Origin: Endoryza sp044226045
Lineage (GTDB): Bacteria > Bacteroidota > Bacteroidia > Chitinophagales > Chitinophagaceae
Direction of reading: 5' to 3'
NCBI GenBank assembly: GCA_044226045.1
Contig: JBGAHR010000021.1
Location: 1 to 64,000 of the forward strand
DNA length: 64,000 bases
The notes beneath the pieces are model-generated. The model had not been told where the DNA came from. It worked only from the letters and a program-made list of their open reading frames with translations, and ran no database searches. Within the stretch, counting starts at the first letter, position 1. Each line of letters starts with the position of its first letter. The position numbers and the translations under genes are program-made. Positions 50,382 to 59,500 of the stretch are shown one piece after another.

Positions 50382-51584
50382 TTAAAGGGATTCGAGAAAT
50401 TTGAGTAGATCGGCCTTTTCTTTAGCTGTCAGCTGTTTGAAATTTTCGCGGCTTTTTTCAGCTTCTCCGCCGTGCAACAGAATGGCTTCTTCAATGCTTC
50501 GTGCCCGTCCATCGTGTAAAAGAAAGTATTGCCCGCCCTGTGATTTTTTTGAAAGACCCAATCCCCATAATGCCGGCGTTTTCCATTCAGCGGGTAAGGC
50601 AGTTCCTTCGGTATAACCATCATTGAGTGCGGCGCCCATATCGTGCAACAGTAAATCGGTATAAGGCGAGAACGTCTTTTCAGAAAGCGCAGCAATGGGA
50701 GATAAGCCGGTCTTCAAGGCAGGAGTATGACATTTACCACAGGAAATGCCAAGAAAGAGTTGCCGCCCGTTATCGACCGAAGCATCATTGGTATTTCGTG
50801 GTATCGGCGCCTTTAGTGTCTTCAGGTAAAATACCACATCCTGAACGGTCTGGTTACTGATTTCAGGATCGGTAAGATGTCCCGAATAAGTATCGTACGG
50901 TTCAAAGGAGGAAGTGATGCCAATATCCTGGTTGTAGGCATTGGCGGTTTGCTGCAACAGGTCATAGGTAGCGCCCTTCTTTCCAAATCTGCCAATATAC
51001 CGTCCGTTGGAAGCGATGCTGTTTGGCCGGAGCGAAGCATAAGTCGGAACAGAAATCCAGTTGGGTCGACCGGATATGCCGTCACCATCGAGATCCTGTG
51101 GATCGGAAAGTGCCAGGAGCACAGAATCCGGAACGGCATCGATGAATCCCAGGCCGGTATTGGCAGGGGGTAGAAAGCGCGAAAAACTGGCACCGGCCGG
51201 TATGACCTCTGTTGAAAAGCCGGGTATGGCCAGGTGTTGCAATTGCGGTCCACCCTGGTGGAGAAACAGATTCCCCTGACTGGTATCGGATTGACCGAAC
51301 CTGGTCAGTGTGGTAAAAGGATGTCCTTTTCCATCACCTGCATGACAACTGGCGCAGGAATTTGCCACAAACAACGGTCCCAGGCCTTTTTCAATAGTGA
51401 AAACATCATTATTGAATGCCAGATCGCCACGCAGGAACAGTTTATGCTGATCGGGCGTCAACCCTTCAACCGGTCCATCCAGCAGACTGTCTTCCCTGGG
51501 TGATCCCGGTAGTAGTTTATGGCATGATTGCGCTGCCAAAACCAACAAGGCCAATCCACAAACGATATAAAAACTTCTTTTCAT
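50382..51584 (-). CDS. Di-haem oxidoreductase (DUF1111) lipoprotein
   Basis: A 400-residue exported lipoprotein (lipobox LAAQSC, Cys about 21) with two CxxCH haem c sites: FVANSCASCHAGDGKGHPF (about 75-95) and LFLGISCGKCHTPALKTG (about 278-295). The rest matches the DUF1111 di-haem oxidoreductase family (LTPDQHKLFLRGDLAFN, then FDPQDLDGDGISGRPNW-like and LTAKEKADLLKFLESL end). Family members are often iron-regulated, near imelysin-like or metal-uptake genes. It heads the operon, and a DtxR/MntR-type operator lies between it and the regulator gene. Its reaction is unknown. Confidence 0.88.
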   Translation of the reverse strand: MKRSFYIVCGLALLVLAAQSCHKLLPGSPREDSLLDGPVEGLTPDQHKLFLRGDLAFNNDVFTIEKGLGPLFVANSCASCHAGDGKGHPFTTLTRFGQSDTSQGNLFLHQGGPQLQHLAIPGFSTEVIPAGASFSRFLPPANTGLGFIDAVPDSVLLALSDPQDLDGDGISGRPNWISVPTYASLRPNSIASNGRYIGRFGKKGATYDLLQQTANAYNQDIGITSSFEPYDTYSGHLTDPEISNQTVQDVVFYLKTLKAPIPRNTNDASVDNGRQLFLGISCGKCHTPALKTGLSPIAALSEKTFSPYTDLLLHDMGAALNDGYTEGTALPAEWKTPALWGLGLSKKSQGGQYFLLHDGRARSIEEAILLHGGEAEKSRENFKQLTAKEKADLLKFLESL

Positions 51585-51632
51585 TGTAATAGCGTGACAA
51601 AAATATAAGATTAGATTTACAAAACAAAAAAT

Positions 51633-51646
51633 TTAGGTGAGTCTAA
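51633..51646. promoter_or_regulatory. Candidate DtxR/MntR operator
   Basis: TTAGGTGAGTCTAA has the palindromic TTAG-N6-CTAA arms typical of metal-dependent DtxR/IdeR/MntR operators. It lies between the divergent di-haem operon (start 51584) and the DtxR-type gene (start 51695), 49 bp from each start, so it could control both. Confidence 0.6.
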
Positions 51647-51694
51647 TTATAGCCGAAGCAGGCGAATTTGGTAAATTGCGTTCAAAATCAACGG

Positions 51695-52357
51695 ATGGCA
51701 CATTCGCTGGCGGAGGAAAATTATTTGAAAGCGCTGTTCAAGCTGGGTAGTAGCGGTGAGCCGGTGGCCACGTCGGCACTGGCGCAGGAATTGGGGGTTC
51801 AGGCCGCTTCCGCTACGGATATGTTGAAGAGAATGCTGGAGAAGAAACTGGTGGCTTATCAGAAATCGAAAGGCGCGAGGCTAACCGAAAAGGGAAAGCA
51901 GGCTGCCATTCATATCATACGCAATCATCGCCTGTGGGAAGTATTCCTGGTGGAGAAACTTGGTTTTAAATGGGATGAGGTGCATGACATCGCCGAACAA
52001 CTCGAGCATATTCACAGCGATCCGCTGATAGAAAAGCTGGATGCCTACCTCGGTTTCCCTCGTACCGACCCGCACGGTGATCCTATTCCGGATGCGAAAG
52101 GCAATTTTGCCAAATCAAAATCTGTCCAGCTGTCTTCCCTGTTGCAGGGCGACGAGGCCCGGTTCACCGGTGTAACAGATCACTCCGTTTCCTTCCTGAA
52201 TTACCTCGATAAGATAGGGCTCTCCCTGGGCGATTCAATAAAAGTTCGATCCATCGAAGACTTCGATCAGAATTATACGCTGCTGTTAAAAGGAAAAAAA
52301 GAAATTGTTGTCAGCCTGAAAGTAGCCAATAGCGTGATGGTGGTGAGAGAAGGATGA
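51695..52357 (+). CDS. DtxR/MntR-family metal-dependent regulator
   Basis: A 220-residue regulator. The start at 51695 gives MAHSLAEENYLKALFKL, the classical start of the family; an earlier in-frame codon adds an unlike stretch. Domains: winged HTH (about 1-65: VATSALAQELGVQAASATDMLKRMLEKKLVAYQ), dimerisation/metal-binding domain (about 66-140: HIIRNHRLWEVFLVEKLGFKWDEVHDIAEQLEHIHSDPLIEKLDAYLG) and a C-terminal FeoA/SH3-like domain (about 150-220). Likely metal ligands His, Glu and Asp are kept. It senses manganese or iron; which one is unclear. It is divergent from the di-haem/Rieske/porin operon. Confidence 0.92.
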   Translation: MAHSLAEENYLKALFKLGSSGEPVATSALAQELGVQAASATDMLKRMLEKKLVAYQKSKGARLTEKGKQAAIHIIRNHRLWEVFLVEKLGFKWDEVHDIAEQLEHIHSDPLIEKLDAYLGFPRTDPHGDPIPDAKGNFAKSKSVQLSSLLQGDEARFTGVTDHSVSFLNYLDKIGLSLGDSIKVRSIEDFDQNYTLLLKGKKEIVVSLKVANSVMVVREG

Positions 52358-52362
52358 AGACA

Positions 52363-52645
52363 ATTAGTCAATTTGTTAATTGGTCAATGAGCCAATGGTG
52401 ATTTCGGATTACGGATTACGGATGACGGATGGAAAACAATTAGCCAATTCGTCAATTAGTCAATTTGCCAATGCGATTACTTTGTTCGCTCCCGCTATCA
52501 ATCGCGCCCCGATTTCCGCTCCCCTCGCCCTTGGGAGAGGGGCCGGGGGTGAGGGAACCGCAAACCAACGTGAAACAGGAAACGTCAAACGCGAAACGGC
52601 TAAACTGCCAACCGCAAACCGCCAATTAAATTCAGTAAATTACAA
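52363..52645. repeat. Repeat island R4: mosaic of five repeat modules
   Basis: Modules in order: GTCAATTTG/GGTCAATGAGCCAATGG (52366-52400), GGATTAC units (52405-52430), a second CAATTAG/GTCAATT tract (52436-52475) leading into CCAATGCGATT and TTCGCTCCCGCT (52470-52497), a hairpin element (52521-52555) and an AAACCGC/GAAACG-type tract (52556-52628). R5 has the same first three modules in the same order. No gene is seen here. Confidence 0.88.
52521..52555. repeat. REP-like hairpin element
   Basis: CCCCTCGCCC-TT-GGGAGAGGGG forms a long near-perfect hairpin and is followed by CCGGGGGTGAGGG. This hairpin-plus-GGGTGAGGG arrangement is a familiar intergenic element type across several bacterial phyla. 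Here it is embedded in repeat island R4. Confidence 0.65.
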
Positions 52646-52667
52646 ATACATCAATTGCTGAATCGCC

Positions 52668-53477
52668 GTGGATCGAAGGAATCTTGAAAACGTAGTCCAT
52701 CATTTCTGTAAGAAATTGGAAGATGCCCAGGCCCGGATAGCTGCCGGATTTGGTGTTGAAGATATCCACCAGTTCAGGGTAGAGGTGAAAAAACTCCGCG
52801 CCTATCTAAGACTCGTGGCTACACAAGGCGCTCCCCTGGGTGATATTTTCCCGGCCCCCCTCAAAGATTTTTACCACCACCTGGGTCAGATACGCACCAT
52901 TCAACTAACCCGCGAAAAATTAAAACACCTGGAACACGATACCTCGGTTTTGGAGGTGATCATCACCCGCCTGGCCGATGAAGAAGAAATGTTTCAACAG
53001 TCAGGCCATGACTGGTCTGCAAGAGTACAACTGCAAGGGTACGAGTTGATCTGGACGAGCTGGCTGCCCGAGTATTTATCCGATAAAAAAATACAGCGTT
53101 TTGTCAATTATAAACTGGCCTCCATTCGGTTATGCCTGTTAGATATATATTCCGAAGATAACCTTCACCAGGTGCGAAAAGAGTTGAAGGATCTGTTGTA
53201 TGTAGTAAAGATTTTCAGGAATGCCTGGGGTATTCCCTTTCCGGTTGACTGGCCGGTGGATGTTGATTCAATGACCCGTATGGCAGATAGTCTTGGCCAA
53301 TACAATGATTTCAGAACCTGGCGCACTTTGTTGCAATCGCACGAGCAATTTCTCCCCACCACCGAGCTGGAGATCGTTCATCATTTATTACGGCAATGGG
53401 AGATCGAACAGGCAGACCTGTTTAAAAGTCTCTTGCCCGACCTGGAGTGGATGGCCCATCATTTCAGAAAATATTAG
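52668..53477 (+). CDS. CHAD-domain protein
   Basis: A 269-residue cytosolic protein with a GTG start. CHAD domains are helical bundles with conserved His and basic residues that bind polyphosphate. The pattern here is IHQFRVEVKKLRAYLRLV (about 33-50), then FYHHLGQIRTIQLTREKL and LHQVRKELKDLLYVVKIF (about 165-182), then SLGQYNDFRTW. The two H-Q-(F/V)-R-(V/K)-E repeats are the hallmark. It may localise to polyphosphate granules. No CYTH partner is fused or near. The stop overlaps that of the convergent murF gene by 4 nt. Confidence 0.9.
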   Translation: MDRRNLENVVHHFCKKLEDAQARIAAGFGVEDIHQFRVEVKKLRAYLRLVATQGAPLGDIFPAPLKDFYHHLGQIRTIQLTREKLKHLEHDTSVLEVIITRLADEEEMFQQSGHDWSARVQLQGYELIWTSWLPEYLSDKKIQRFVNYKLASIRLCLLDIYSEDNLHQVRKELKDLLYVVKIFRNAWGIPFPVDWPVDVDSMTRMADSLGQYNDFRTWRTLLQSHEQFLPTTELEIVHHLLRQWEIEQADLFKSLLPDLEWMAHHFRKY

Positions 53478-54745
53478 GAAAGGACCTTTTCCATTTGCAT
53501 GCTCCTCGAACCTTTAACAAGAATGGCTTTTTGGGAAAATTTTTGTTCACGGAACCATTGGGCCGCTTCATCGGCATTGCGGAAGCTGATGAATGGATGA
53601 GTGATTTTTAAAAAATCTCCTCCCACCAGTACCACTTTGTCCCAATTGTATTGGCTAATCAGATTGATCAATGCTTCATGTTCCCGGAGACTGTCATCGC
53701 CCAGCTCTGCCATTGCTCCCAGCATCAGTATTTTGGAAGGATAGGGGAGTTTCGCGAAATTTTCGATAGCCGCTTTCATGCTGCTCGGGTTGGCATTATA
53801 CGCATCGAGGATAACCTGGTTACCGTCTTTTTCCATCATTTGCGAGCGGCTGTTAGAGGGAGCATACTGCTCAATGGCCTTTTTGATCCGGTCGAAAGGA
53901 ACTTTGAAATAAGTCCCAACAGCTACAGCCACCAGTACGTTCGGGAAATTGTAATCGCCTACCAGGTTCGTCTGAATGGAACTTTCACCTTTTATATTCA
54001 CTTCGAGGAAGGGTTCACTTTTTACAATGCTACCCACCAGGTCGGCATCATGACTTCCATACCGGTATATATGTTTAATTCCTTTGCTCATCTCGCGCAG
54101 GTACTCGTAGTCCGACATGATAAATACAGTGCCCTGGCCTGAACGGATATAATCAAATAATTCGCCTTTCCCTTTACGCACCCCTTCTTCTCCACCAAAG
54201 CCTTCCAGGTGTGCTTTGCCTACGTTGGTAATGATGCCGTGGGTAGGCAGGGTGTATTGGCAATAACCTTCAATTTCCTTTTGGTGATTGGCACCCATTT
54301 CAATCACTGCGAACTGGGCATCCGGTTTTACAGAAAGGATGGTGAGTGGAATGCCAATATGATTATTGAGATTACCCTGTGTGGTGTATGTGATGTAACT
54401 GGATGAAAGCACGGCATGCACCAGTTCCTTCGTGGTTGTTTTGCCGTTACTGCCGGTGATGGCAATGAACGGTGTGTGTTGAAATGTCTGTCGATGATGC
54501 TTTGCCAGTTGCTGAAGTGTTTCCAGTACATCCTTCACCAATATGCAACGAGTATCACCGGCAAAAGCGGGATCATCAATAACCGCATAGGCAGCTCCGG
54601 CTTCGAGCGCTTTGGCGGCGAAACTGTTGCCATTGAAACTCGGACCTTTCAGGGCGAAAAAAATATCACCCTTTTTCAATTTCCTGGTGTCGGTTTGAAC
54701 AGAAGGGTGTTGCAGGTAAACCTGGTATAATTCAGCAATGGTCAT
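53474..54745 (-). CDS. murF: UDP-N-acetylmuramoyl-tripeptide--D-Ala-D-Ala ligase
   Basis: A 423-residue Mur ligase. N-terminal substrate domain (VQTDTRKLKKGDIFFALKGPSFNGNSF), central ATPase with ITGSNGKTTTKEL (P-loop, about 97-109) and VIEMGANHQKEIE (about 148), and C-terminal domain with ILDAYNANPSSMKAAI and LGAMAELGDDSLREHEAL. This last block is typical of MurF. It joins D-Ala-D-Ala to UDP-MurNAc-tripeptide in peptidoglycan synthesis, in the cytosol. It lies downstream of gldJ on the same strand but behind a terminator. Confidence 0.96.
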   Translation of the reverse strand: MTIAELYQVYLQHPSVQTDTRKLKKGDIFFALKGPSFNGNSFAAKALEAGAAYAVIDDPAFAGDTRCILVKDVLETLQQLAKHHRQTFQHTPFIAITGSNGKTTTKELVHAVLSSSYITYTTQGNLNNHIGIPLTILSVKPDAQFAVIEMGANHQKEIEGYCQYTLPTHGIITNVGKAHLEGFGGEEGVRKGKGELFDYIRSGQGTVFIMSDYEYLREMSKGIKHIYRYGSHDADLVGSIVKSEPFLEVNIKGESSIQTNLVGDYNFPNVLVAVAVGTYFKVPFDRIKKAIEQYAPSNSRSQMMEKDGNQVILDAYNANPSSMKAAIENFAKLPYPSKILMLGAMAELGDDSLREHEALINLISQYNWDKVVLVGGDFLKITHPFISFRNADEAAQWFREQKFSQKAILVKGSRSMQMEKVLS

Positions 54746-54762
54746 GACACAAAAATAAAAGA

Positions 54763-54794
54763 AAAAGCCACCTCTTATCAGGAGATGGCTTTTA
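54763..54794 (-). terminator. Rho-independent terminator after gldJ
   Basis: On the minus strand AAAGCCATCTCC pairs with GAGGTGGCTTTT with one mismatch, followed by a T run. It lies 19-50 nt after the gldJ stop and before murF. Confidence 0.75.
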
Positions 54795-54812
54795 TAATCA
54801 AGTGAACCAAAG

Positions 54813-56414
54813 TTATCTTTTTCTCGAGTTCTGTCTGCGAGTTGAGTAGTTGATACCGGTTTTTCTACCGTTACCTTCAGGGCTACCTACGCGATCCATG
54901 GCGCAACGGAAACCAACGGTGCTGCTGGCCTGGTCTTCTTCCATGAAACGACGGGTGCCGGGTGACAACCAGTAAGGACGATCATTCCAGCTACCACCTT
55001 TGATCACTCTGGACTTGTCGCTGATCAGGGTTGATACGCCATAACCGCGTCCTTCACGTTTGTTCTTATCAAGATCATCTGTGCTACCGTAAGATACACC
55101 GGTGATCAGTGAGTCACCGTCGATGTAGTTGATTACATTACCTTTCTGGTAGTTACGACGATTCTTGCTTTCTTCATCGGTAACATAGGCTCTTTTTACG
55201 CGACCGAGGCTGTCTTTCTCGAATTCGCCATCTTTATTCTTCACATCTTTCTGGAAGTAGTTACCGCGGAAAGGAGCTACGTCATCATTATCGGTAACAG
55301 ACAGGGGACGATAAATATCAGCCACCCATTCGTTCACGTTACCAGACATATTATAAATACCAAATGAGTTAGGGAAGAAAGCATTTACAGGTGCTGTGTA
55401 TACCGCACGGTCGTTCAGACCACCGGCCACACCCATGTTATCACCATTACCTCTTTTGAAGTTCGCCAGGAATGTACCCTGCCAGCTTCCACGACGGCTG
55501 TCGCGCAGACCGTTTACGTTTTGGCTCCAGGAATAAACCTGCTTGTTGGTAAGCAATTCCTCACCACGCTGCTTTTCCTTCTTGCTGGGCTTGGGGTTCT
55601 GACCAATCAGGGCCAAAGCGGCATATTCCCACTCGGCTTCAGTTGGCAGACGATAAGCCGGCAACAGGATACCATCTTCAAAAGTTACCTGGGCACGGGG
55701 AGTACCGTTAGGATTTTTAAGAGGGTTCTTCTTGGAACGTACACCAGGACCCGGGGTCGGTGTAGTTAAGCCAAGCAGATAAGACTTGGTGTTGAATGAC
55801 TCAGCACCTTGTCCCTGTATATTTTTCAGGCTGTTCTTGTTGATGAATCCTTTTTCAATCAGCGCCAGCTCGTTTACACGATCTGAACGCCAGAGACAGA
55901 AATCATATGCCTGTCTCCAGGTTACACCTACAACCGGATAATAATTATAGGAAGGATGGCGGAAATAATATTCAACCAGTGGCTCGTTGTAGGCCAGCTC
56001 GCTACGCCATACCAGTGTATCCGGTAATGCTCCGTCGCGAACGGCTTTGTATTCGTCGCCATCGAATACGTTGTTGATCCAGTAGAGATATTCACGGTAG
56101 TGAATGTTCGCTACTTCGGTCTGGTCGATATAAAATGAGTTGACTGTTTTACGGGAAGGAATATTGTTCCAATCGCCCATTACATCTTCTTCGGTTGCAC
56201 CCATTGTGAAGGTACCACCCTGAACGAATACAAGACCCGGGCCGGTACGTTGTTCCTTTTCTTTGGATACCTGGTATCCGCCCATGTTCTTGTCATTGTA
56301 ATTCCAGCCAGTTACGTCGGATTTCTCTTTCTTGTTCTTGCCAAACAGGCCGTTCTTACAGGAGGATACGGATGCGGCGCAAACAGCGAGAATGAATAGG
56401 TTTTTCAGGTTCAT
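54813..56414 (-). CDS. gldJ: Gliding motility/type IX secretion lipoprotein GldJ
   Basis: A 533-residue lipoprotein (lipobox AASVSSC, Cys19) with the formylglycine-generating-enzyme-like fold shared by GldJ and GldK. Motifs: GLVFVQGGTFTMGATEEDVMGDWNNIPSRKTVNSFYIDQTEVANIHYREYL, then VVGVTWRQAYDFCLWRSDRVN, AYRLPTEAEWEYAALA, GIYNMSGNVNEWVADIY and VIKGGSWNDRPYW. The early GWNYNDKNMGGYQ segment and length favour GldJ over the shorter GldK/PorK. Catalytic Cys residues are not kept, so the role is structural, in the periplasmic part of the motility and secretion machine. Divergent from porU, a known arrangement in Bacteroidota. Confidence 0.88.
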   Translation of the reverse strand: MNLKNLFILAVCAASVSSCKNGLFGKNKKEKSDVTGWNYNDKNMGGYQVSKEKEQRTGPGLVFVQGGTFTMGATEEDVMGDWNNIPSRKTVNSFYIDQTEVANIHYREYLYWINNVFDGDEYKAVRDGALPDTLVWRSELAYNEPLVEYYFRHPSYNYYPVVGVTWRQAYDFCLWRSDRVNELALIEKGFINKNSLKNIQGQGAESFNTKSYLLGLTTPTPGPGVRSKKNPLKNPNGTPRAQVTFEDGILLPAYRLPTEAEWEYAALALIGQNPKPSKKEKQRGEELLTNKQVYSWSQNVNGLRDSRRGSWQGTFLANFKRGNGDNMGVAGGLNDRAVYTAPVNAFFPNSFGIYNMSGNVNEWVADIYRPLSVTDNDDVAPFRGNYFQKDVKNKDGEFEKDSLGRVKRAYVTDEESKNRRNYQKGNVINYIDGDSLITGVSYGSTDDLDKNKREGRGYGVSTLISDKSRVIKGGSWNDRPYWLSPGTRRFMEEDQASSTVGFRCAMDRVGSPEGNGRKTGINYSTRRQNSRKR

Positions 56415-56579
56415 TTTGATAGCTTTTGCCTTTGGTTCAATTTGAATAAACGGTATTTCGTATCAATTATTGCACAGATTTTTATGTGTTTATCCACAGG
56501 GCGGGGGAGGGGCTGCGAATATAGGTAGTTTCTGGAAAACAACAGTTTAGCCGCCTCAAGCGTTCAGTTAAAAATGATC

Positions 56580-56587
56580 TATTTTTG
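56580..56587 (+). promoter_or_regulatory. -7 element (TATTTTTG) directly before porU
   Basis: Exact TAnnTTTG match ending 5 nt before the porU ATG, so transcription would begin at or within a base or two of the start codon: a possibly leaderless message. The -33 TTG is not obvious. Confidence 0.45.
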
Positions 56588-56592
56588 AAGAG

Positions 56593-59500
56593 ATGACCCT
56601 CTGTCCACCCAGGCTCGGCCTCCTGGCCGCCTTTACCTTACTGTTCTGCCTTTCCGGCCATAGCCAGCGGACCTATGCGGACCATTCCGTACTGGCCTCG
56701 GGAAACTGGTACAGGATGGGGGTAAGCCAGCCCGGGATTTACAAAATCGACCTTGCCCTGCTAGCCCGTTTGGGGGTCAATACGGCAAATATGCCATCCG
56801 CCTCTATAAAATTATACGGAAATGGCGGAAAAATGTTGCCGGAATCCAATAAGGCATTTCGATACGACGACCTGGTGGAAAACGCGATCTGGATCGAAGA
56901 TGGCGGAGATGGCGTACTCAATGGATCCGATTATATTTTATTCTATTCCAACGGCCCCGATCAATGGATAGCCGATACCCACACCAAAAGCTTTCAGTAT
57001 CAGAAGAACCTCTTCACTGGCCAGGCTTATTATTATCTGACCATTGGAACCAATGGGAAAAGAATCCTCACTCAATCCAATCCGCCGTTGGCGAATATTT
57101 CGGTCAATAGCTTCCATGGGCGCTTTCATTATGAAAAAGACAGTTTCAACTTTTTAAGCAGCGGCCGGCAATGGTTTGGAGAGGAATTTTCCAACCTTCC
57201 CGGCCAGACGCTCAGCAAAACCTTCACGGTACCCGTCCCAAATATTTCAGCACAATCTGCCCAATTGATCGTTAGTGCCGTCGCCCGTTCCTTTGGTACT
57301 TCCAGCCGCCTGGGCGTAAATATAAATGGCCAGGGCATACTTGATCTGGATATCCCCCCGGTGGCCAACAGTTCTCTCGATCTTTTTGCCCAGAGCCGGC
57401 AACAGACTGCTGTTTTTAATTCAAACAGCAGCTCGCTCGCTGTTCAGTTTAATTATTCCCAGGGAAGCTTTGGCTCACAGGCCTGGCTCGACTGGTTCGA
57501 GATACATAGCCGAAACAACCTGGATATGGGTGGACTGGATCAATTGCTTTTCAGAGACTGGAATTCGGTAGCGCAGAACAGCAAAGTGAGATTTCAAATT
57601 AGCAGGTCCTCCATCAATACACAGGTATGGGATGTCAGTGATCCGCTCAATCCCCTTCGCATGGCGGGCAACCTGAATGGTACCCAACTGGAATTTGTGA
57701 ATGATGCCAGTACCCTTCATGAATACATCGCCTTCAATCCGGTCAATTTCCTGGTGCCGGAGGCTTTTGGTAAAGTGAATAACCAGGACCTCCATGGGCA
57801 GGCTGCCGTTCAAATGCTTCTGATCACCGATCCTTCTCTGCTGCCACAGGCGCAACGGCTGGCACAATATCATTTACAACGTGACGGGCTCACCACTTTA
57901 GTCACCACAGCCGAACAGGTATATAATGAATTCTCTTCGGGTGTTCCGGATCCAACAGCCATCAGGGATTTTGTGAAGATGTTTTATGATCGGGCAGGAA
58001 CTGACAGTACCCGAAGACCGAAATATCTTTTATTATTCGGTGACGCGTCTTTCGATTACCGCGACAGATTCGGTCGGCACGGCAACCTGGTACCGGCCTA
58101 CGAAAGTGTAAACTCCCTTGATCCGCTGGCTACCTACACTTCAGATGATTTTATGGGATACCTCGACGATGAGGATGACATCAATAACAGCATTACTCCC
58201 TTGCTCGATATCGGCATCGGTCGTATACCCGCCGCCACCCTGGCGGAAGCCACCGCTATTGTCGACAAGATACTGGCCTATCAAAGCCCCGCTTCATTAG
58301 GTCCCTGGCGCAACGAGTTTACTTTTGTTGCCGATGATGAAGACAATAATCTTCATCTGCAGGATGCTGAGATTATAACCGGATCCGTCAGTTCAACCAC
58401 TTCTCTGTTTGATATCGACAAGATATACCTCGATGCTTTTCAGCAGGAGGGTGGTGCCGGCGGCAGCCGCTATCCGGAAGTGAACAATGCCATCAACAGC
58501 AGGATGTTCAATGGAAACCTGATATGGAATTACAGCGGACACGGAGGATACAAAAGATTGGCGGAAGAAGTAGTACTGGATCAGGATATCATTAACCAGT
58601 TTAATAATGCCGGTAAACTGCCCCTCTTCATTACTGCAACCTGTGATGTGGCGCCTTACGATAATCCCCTGGTGAGTTCCATTGGAGAGAACCTGCTGCT
58701 TCGACCCAAAACCGGAGCCATCGCCCTGATGACGACCACCCGCCTGGTATTTGCCTTCAGCAATCGGGTGATGAACAAGAACTACCTTGATATTGCCCTG
58801 AAACGCCGCGCAGATGGAACTTATTTGTCTTTGGGAGAGGCCGTAAAACAGGCCAAAAATTACACCTATACTTTTTCCGGAGACGTGGTCAATAACCGGA
58901 AGTTTACTTTATTGGGAGACCCCGCGTTAACCATTGCCTTCCCCGTTCAACAGGTGGCCACCACTTCAATAAATGCCAGGCCGGTAGGCGCCATACCCGA
59001 TACCCTCAAAGCCATGGATTCCTATACCATTACAGGAGAAGTGAAAGATGCAGGAGGCAACCTGGTCAGTAATTTCAACGGAACAGTATACCCGGTGGTA
59101 TTCGACAAACCCAAACAGCAAACCACCCTCGGAAATGACCCCGGCAGCAGCCCGGTTAATTTCAGTTTACAAAGCAATGTCATCTTCAGAGGCAAGGCGC
59201 AGGTGCAGGGAGGAAAATTCAGTTTTCGGTTTGTGGTGCCGCGCGATATTGATTATCGTGTTGGTAATGGACGAATCAGCTATTATACAGACAATGGCGT
59301 AATGGATGGCAATGGTGTGCTCACGAACATCATTGTAGGTGGAACCGGCACCGGAAACGGCGATGTAACCGGTCCCGAAATAAAAGGATACCTGAACGAT
59401 GAAAAATTCGTCAATGGCAGTCTGACCAATCCTTCTCCCGTGCTGATCGTAAAACTGAGCGATTCTTCCGGCATCAATATCCTGGGCAATGGCATTGGTC

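Noticed and set aside
54813..56414. GldK/PorK or a true formylglycine-generating enzyme
   Set aside because: Length, the early GWNYNDKNMGGYQ segment and the divergent position to porU favour GldJ; catalytic cysteines are missing.
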